From NCBI GenBank assembly GCA_947854175.1, contig CANTYJ010000077.1:1-34078 (forward strand): 34,078 bases of DNA, read 5' to 3'. Of the stretch, positions 31,681-34,078 are shown in pieces. The notes beneath the pieces were generated by a model that worked only from the letters and a program-made list of their open reading frames with translations, made no database searches and was not told the DNA's origin. Position numbers and translations under genes: made by a program. This stretch comes from an uncultured Turicimonas sp. Its GTDB lineage: Bacteria > Pseudomonadota > Gammaproteobacteria > Burkholderiales > Burkholderiaceae_F. Positions within the stretch are counted from its first letter, which is position 1; every line of letters begins with the position of its first letter.

Positions 31681-32946
31681 TTATTCCATTGAGGACGGAG
31701 CTTTATCTAAACCAAAAGCCTTGTGGAGGGCACGGACAGCCAATTCCATGTATTTTTCATCAACGATGATGGATGTACGGATTTCTGAAGTGGAAATCAT
31801 CTTGATGTTGATGTTTTCCTCGGCCAGAATCTTGAACATCTTGGCGGCAACACCGGCGTGGCTACGCATACCGATACCGACGCAAGAGATCTTGGCAATT
31901 GAAGCATCGCTCAAGATGCCGCCTTCTTCGAGGTAAGGACTAACCTCTTTTTCGATAACAGCAATGGCCTTATCGAGTTCATTGCGGTTGACTGTGAAGC
32001 TAAAGTCTGTCAACCCGTTCTTAGCTGCATTCTGAACAATCATATCGACTTCGATATTAGCTTCGGCAATGCTACCTAGAATTTTGTAAGCGATACCGGG
32101 AATATCCGGAACGTGCGGGAGTGTGATTTTTGCTTCGTCACGGCTGAAAGCGATGCCGGATACTACAACTTTTTCCATCTTTGGGTCTTCCTCAAAAGTA
32201 ATCAGGGTGCCGGAATTGGCTTCTTGTTCAACAGGGATATCAGGATCAGTCAAGCTTGAGAGAACTCTTGTCGGAACCTTGTACTTCCCTGCAAATTCAA
32301 CGCTACGAATCTGCAGAACTTTAGAGCCTAAGGAAGCCATTTCAAGAATTTCTTCAAAAGCGACAACATCCATTCTGCGGGCATCACTGACAACTCTCGG
32401 GTCAGTTGTATAGATACCGTCAACATCGGTGAAGATTAAGCATTCGTCAGCTTTAAGAGCAGCGGCCAAAGCGACAGCGGAAGTGTCTGAGCCACCACGA
32501 CCTAAAGTCGTAATGTTACCGTCTTCATCACATCCCTGGAAGCCGGCAACAATGACTGCATTACCTTCTTCGAGGTCATTACGGATTCTGTGGGCATCGA
32601 TTTCTCGTATACGGGCTTTTGTATAGGCGCTGTCTGTCAACACTCTGACCTGAGGGCCCGTATAGCTTTTAGCCTTTTTACCGATGGCTTTTAGGGCCAT
32701 TGAAAGAAGACCGATGGTGACCTGTTCACCGGTAGAAGCTACAACATCAAGCTCTCTTGGATCAGGATTCTTTTGGATTTCTTTAGCCAAGCCGATCAGA
32801 CGGTTAGTCTCACCGCTCATAGCGGAGACGACAACAACTACCTGATGGCCGGCGTTTTGCCACTTAGCGATTCTTCTGGCAACGTTTTTAATACGTTCAA
32901 CACTGCCGACTGAAGTACCACCATATTTTTGAACAATCAATGCCAT
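31681..32946 (-). CDS. lysC: Aspartate kinase
   Basis: It phosphorylates L-aspartate with ATP, the first step to lysine, threonine, methionine and diaminopimelate, in the cytoplasm. The 421 residues match the usual monofunctional enzyme with its regulatory part. The kinase domain opens with IVQKYGGTSVGSVERI (residues 4-19) and includes TLGRGGSDTSAVALAAAL near 147 and DVDGIYTTDPR near 174. Two ACT domains (about 262-421), with SFTVNRNELDKA and ISTSEIRTSIIVDEKYMELA, bind the feedback amino acids. No lysine riboswitch is visible in the short leader. It stands alone, with a terminator downstream. Confidence 0.96.
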   Translation of the reverse strand: MALIVQKYGGTSVGSVERIKNVARRIAKWQNAGHQVVVVVSAMSGETNRLIGLAKEIQKNPDPRELDVVASTGEQVTIGLLSMALKAIGKKAKSYTGPQVRVLTDSAYTKARIREIDAHRIRNDLEEGNAVIVAGFQGCDEDGNITTLGRGGSDTSAVALAAALKADECLIFTDVDGIYTTDPRVVSDARRMDVVAFEEILEMASLGSKVLQIRSVEFAGKYKVPTRVLSSLTDPDIPVEQEANSGTLITFEEDPKMEKVVVSGIAFSRDEAKITLPHVPDIPGIAYKILGSIAEANIEVDMIVQNAAKNGLTDFSFTVNRNELDKAIAVIEKEVSPYLEEGGILSDASIAKISCVGIGMRSHAGVAAKMFKILAEENINIKMISTSEIRTSIIVDEKYMELAVRALHKAFGLDKAPSSME

Positions 32947-33054
32947 TTTTAGTGTTTTCTCTTTGGTTGAAAAAATTTGTCAGATTTAATTTTTACTGAC
33001 TCTTGCAATAATTTACTTGATTTTTTCGGGAGATTTCAGGATGGCAAATATTAT

Positions 33055-33396
33055 TTAGTTGATGAGCATCTTATGTACCACAAACATGAGAGCCAACATA
33101 AGGCAAACGAGATCAAGAATACACACTAGAAAAACCGCCGACTTTAACCATCCTGAGATGCTTGTTCTCCATGCAGCAAACATCGACAGACAAGTAAAAA
33201 CAAAGTTCCAAAGGTAAAGGCATAGTCCGGAAACAAATACGATGACACCGGAAATCAAGTCAGAGAAGCCAGCATTTCTGACAAGCCAAAGTGAAGCCGC
33301 AAAGATCATAATCCAAATGATTGTTCCGAGAACAAATTTCTTCCAGAAGAGATTCTTAAATTCTCTTACCGGTTCGTTAAAGGTTTTGCTTGTCAT
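33055..33396 (-). CDS. Small membrane protein of unknown function
   Basis: The protein has 113 residues from the ATG at 33396. The frame opens at 33459, but those first 21 residues are polar and unlike a signal. Three hydrophobic segments are visible: about FVLGTIIWIMIFAASLWLV, then a VIVFVSGLCLYLWNFVFTCL stretch, then AVFLVCILDLVCLMLALMFV. The N-terminus MTSKTFNEPVREFKN is charged and likely cytoplasmic. I do not recognise the family. It is on the same strand as lysC and 108 bases upstream of it, so co-transcription is possible. The Shine-Dalgarno is weak. Confidence 0.6.
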   Translation of the reverse strand: MTSKTFNEPVREFKNLFWKKFVLGTIIWIMIFAASLWLVRNAGFSDLISGVIVFVSGLCLYLWNFVFTCLSMFAAWRTSISGWLKSAVFLVCILDLVCLMLALMFVVHKMLIN

Positions 33397-33459
33397 ACTG
33401 TTAGGCTTACTAGTTTCATGTTGCTTCCGATGATAACGAAAACACAAAAGATTGCGCAA

Positions 33460-34078
33460 GTACGTAGAAAATAAGTTAGAAAACAGAAGTCGAGCTGACT
33501 TTATGAGTTAGATCACTAGCGATACACTAACCGCCCAAGTAAAAAGGATTAGAGTACCGATAGCGAGCTTACAGTTTTTATTCGTTTATTAGTAAAGCGG
33601 CTACGTTCTGCCCGGAAATCATCTATTCGTTGAAACAGTTAAGACCTGCCGGGAAATTACGAGACATAATGAGACATAGATTGGGAATTGGTTAGTTCCT
33701 TCTGTATTGAAGCATATCGCCGATTTACTAGAAATAATTGTTGCTACGTCTTTTACTTGGAGAGTTTCTCAATAAACTTATATGGGCTTTATCCCGTTTT
33801 TCGGTTGCGCGGTTTGTGGTCTGCATATAACTAAAAGGTGGATTAAATTATGTTAGGAACATATATAGGCGCGTGCTTGTGTTGTAGCGTTCTTGGTTGA
33901 TTTTGGACTTATCGGCGTGAATTATTTTGACAAACACACCGATAAATAATTATCTTATTCTTCAAAAATGTCAAAACAAAAAATACTTAAATAAGAATTC
34001 AAGTTAGGTTTTAACTTTATCTATAGTGAACGACAAAATTTAATGCCGATACGGTAACAGAAAGAGCGCTTCGAAACA
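33460..34078. other. Terminal gene-free stretch
   Basis: About 620 bases without a gene I can support. There is a small tandem of GAGACATA (33661-33678). A short plus-strand frame starts at ATG 33850 behind AAAGGTGG and reads MLGTYIGACLCCSVLG then stop. A one-base shift would extend it with VDFGLIGVNYFDKHTDK. That could be a broken small membrane protein, but it is too short to judge. Confidence 0.4.

Noticed and set aside
33850-33951. Short frames behind AAAGGTGG near the right end as a small membrane protein
   Set aside because: Needs a frameshift to exceed 16 codons and matches nothing I recognise; left as a remark only.

Overview
The window looks like a chromosomal segment of an anaerobic or microaerophilic betaproteobacterium, most likely of the Sutterellaceae type (Sutterella/Parasutterella/Turicimonas). 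This is an inference from gene content. It carries proteobacterial housekeeping genes (hrpA, argA of the kinase-GNAT type, yggX, lysC, an mdaB-like gene). It also carries several Tat-exported proteins, a Tat-exported flavin reductase with its own multiheme cytochrome, and a TAXI-type TRAP transporter. No rRNA, tRNA or CRISPR was recognised, and no complete mobile element.

Layout. 1-400: remnant of an AAA-ATPase-like gene ending at two 18-bp direct repeats. 520-6355: divergent hrpA (minus) and argA (plus). 6503-8742: Tat-exported DUF362 protein and an exported SGNH-like protein. 8851-11178: minus-strand MFS transporter and ferredoxin-nitroreductase fusion. 11397-11672: yggX. 11878-14493: large hybrid histidine kinase, divergent from a Tat-exported HisC-like aminotransferase (14654-15790). 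15850-17137: decay zone with a frameshifted hicAB pair and the 3' end of a FixJ/TtrR-like regulator. 17218-21660: an apparent respiratory operon of FAD reductase, tetraheme cytochrome c, TtrS-like kinase and FixJ-like regulator, with a perfect FNR box upstream. 21661-22500: second decay zone with a broken dinJ-yoeB-like pair. 22657-25497: two tandem NCS2 purine permeases. 25657-28876: TAXI binding protein and fused TRAP permease (minus). 29239-31604: flavin reductase, ketopantoate-reductase-like protein and MdaB-like quinone reductase. 31681-32946: aspartokinase. 33055-33396: small membrane protein. The last 600 bases hold nothing I can support.

Two regulatory layouts stand out. The TAXI-TRAP operon is preceded on its own strand by a consensus-perfect sigma-54 promoter (29034-29050). 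Two NtrC-like palindromes lie about 105 and 134 bp upstream of the inferred start site, almost the enhancer geometry of E. coli glnAp2. This predicts nitrogen control and a nitrogenous substrate such as glutamate. The reductase operon has a TTGAT-N4-ATCAA FNR box 77 bp before its first start codon, and its own acceptor-sensing two-component system is encoded downstream in the same run of genes. Together these predict an anaerobically induced, self-sensed periplasmic respiratory module whose electron acceptor is unknown.

The other theme is decay. Two toxin-antitoxin pairs, a response regulator and an AAA-ATPase-like gene are all broken, while every long gene is intact, so sequencing error is unlikely to explain all of it.
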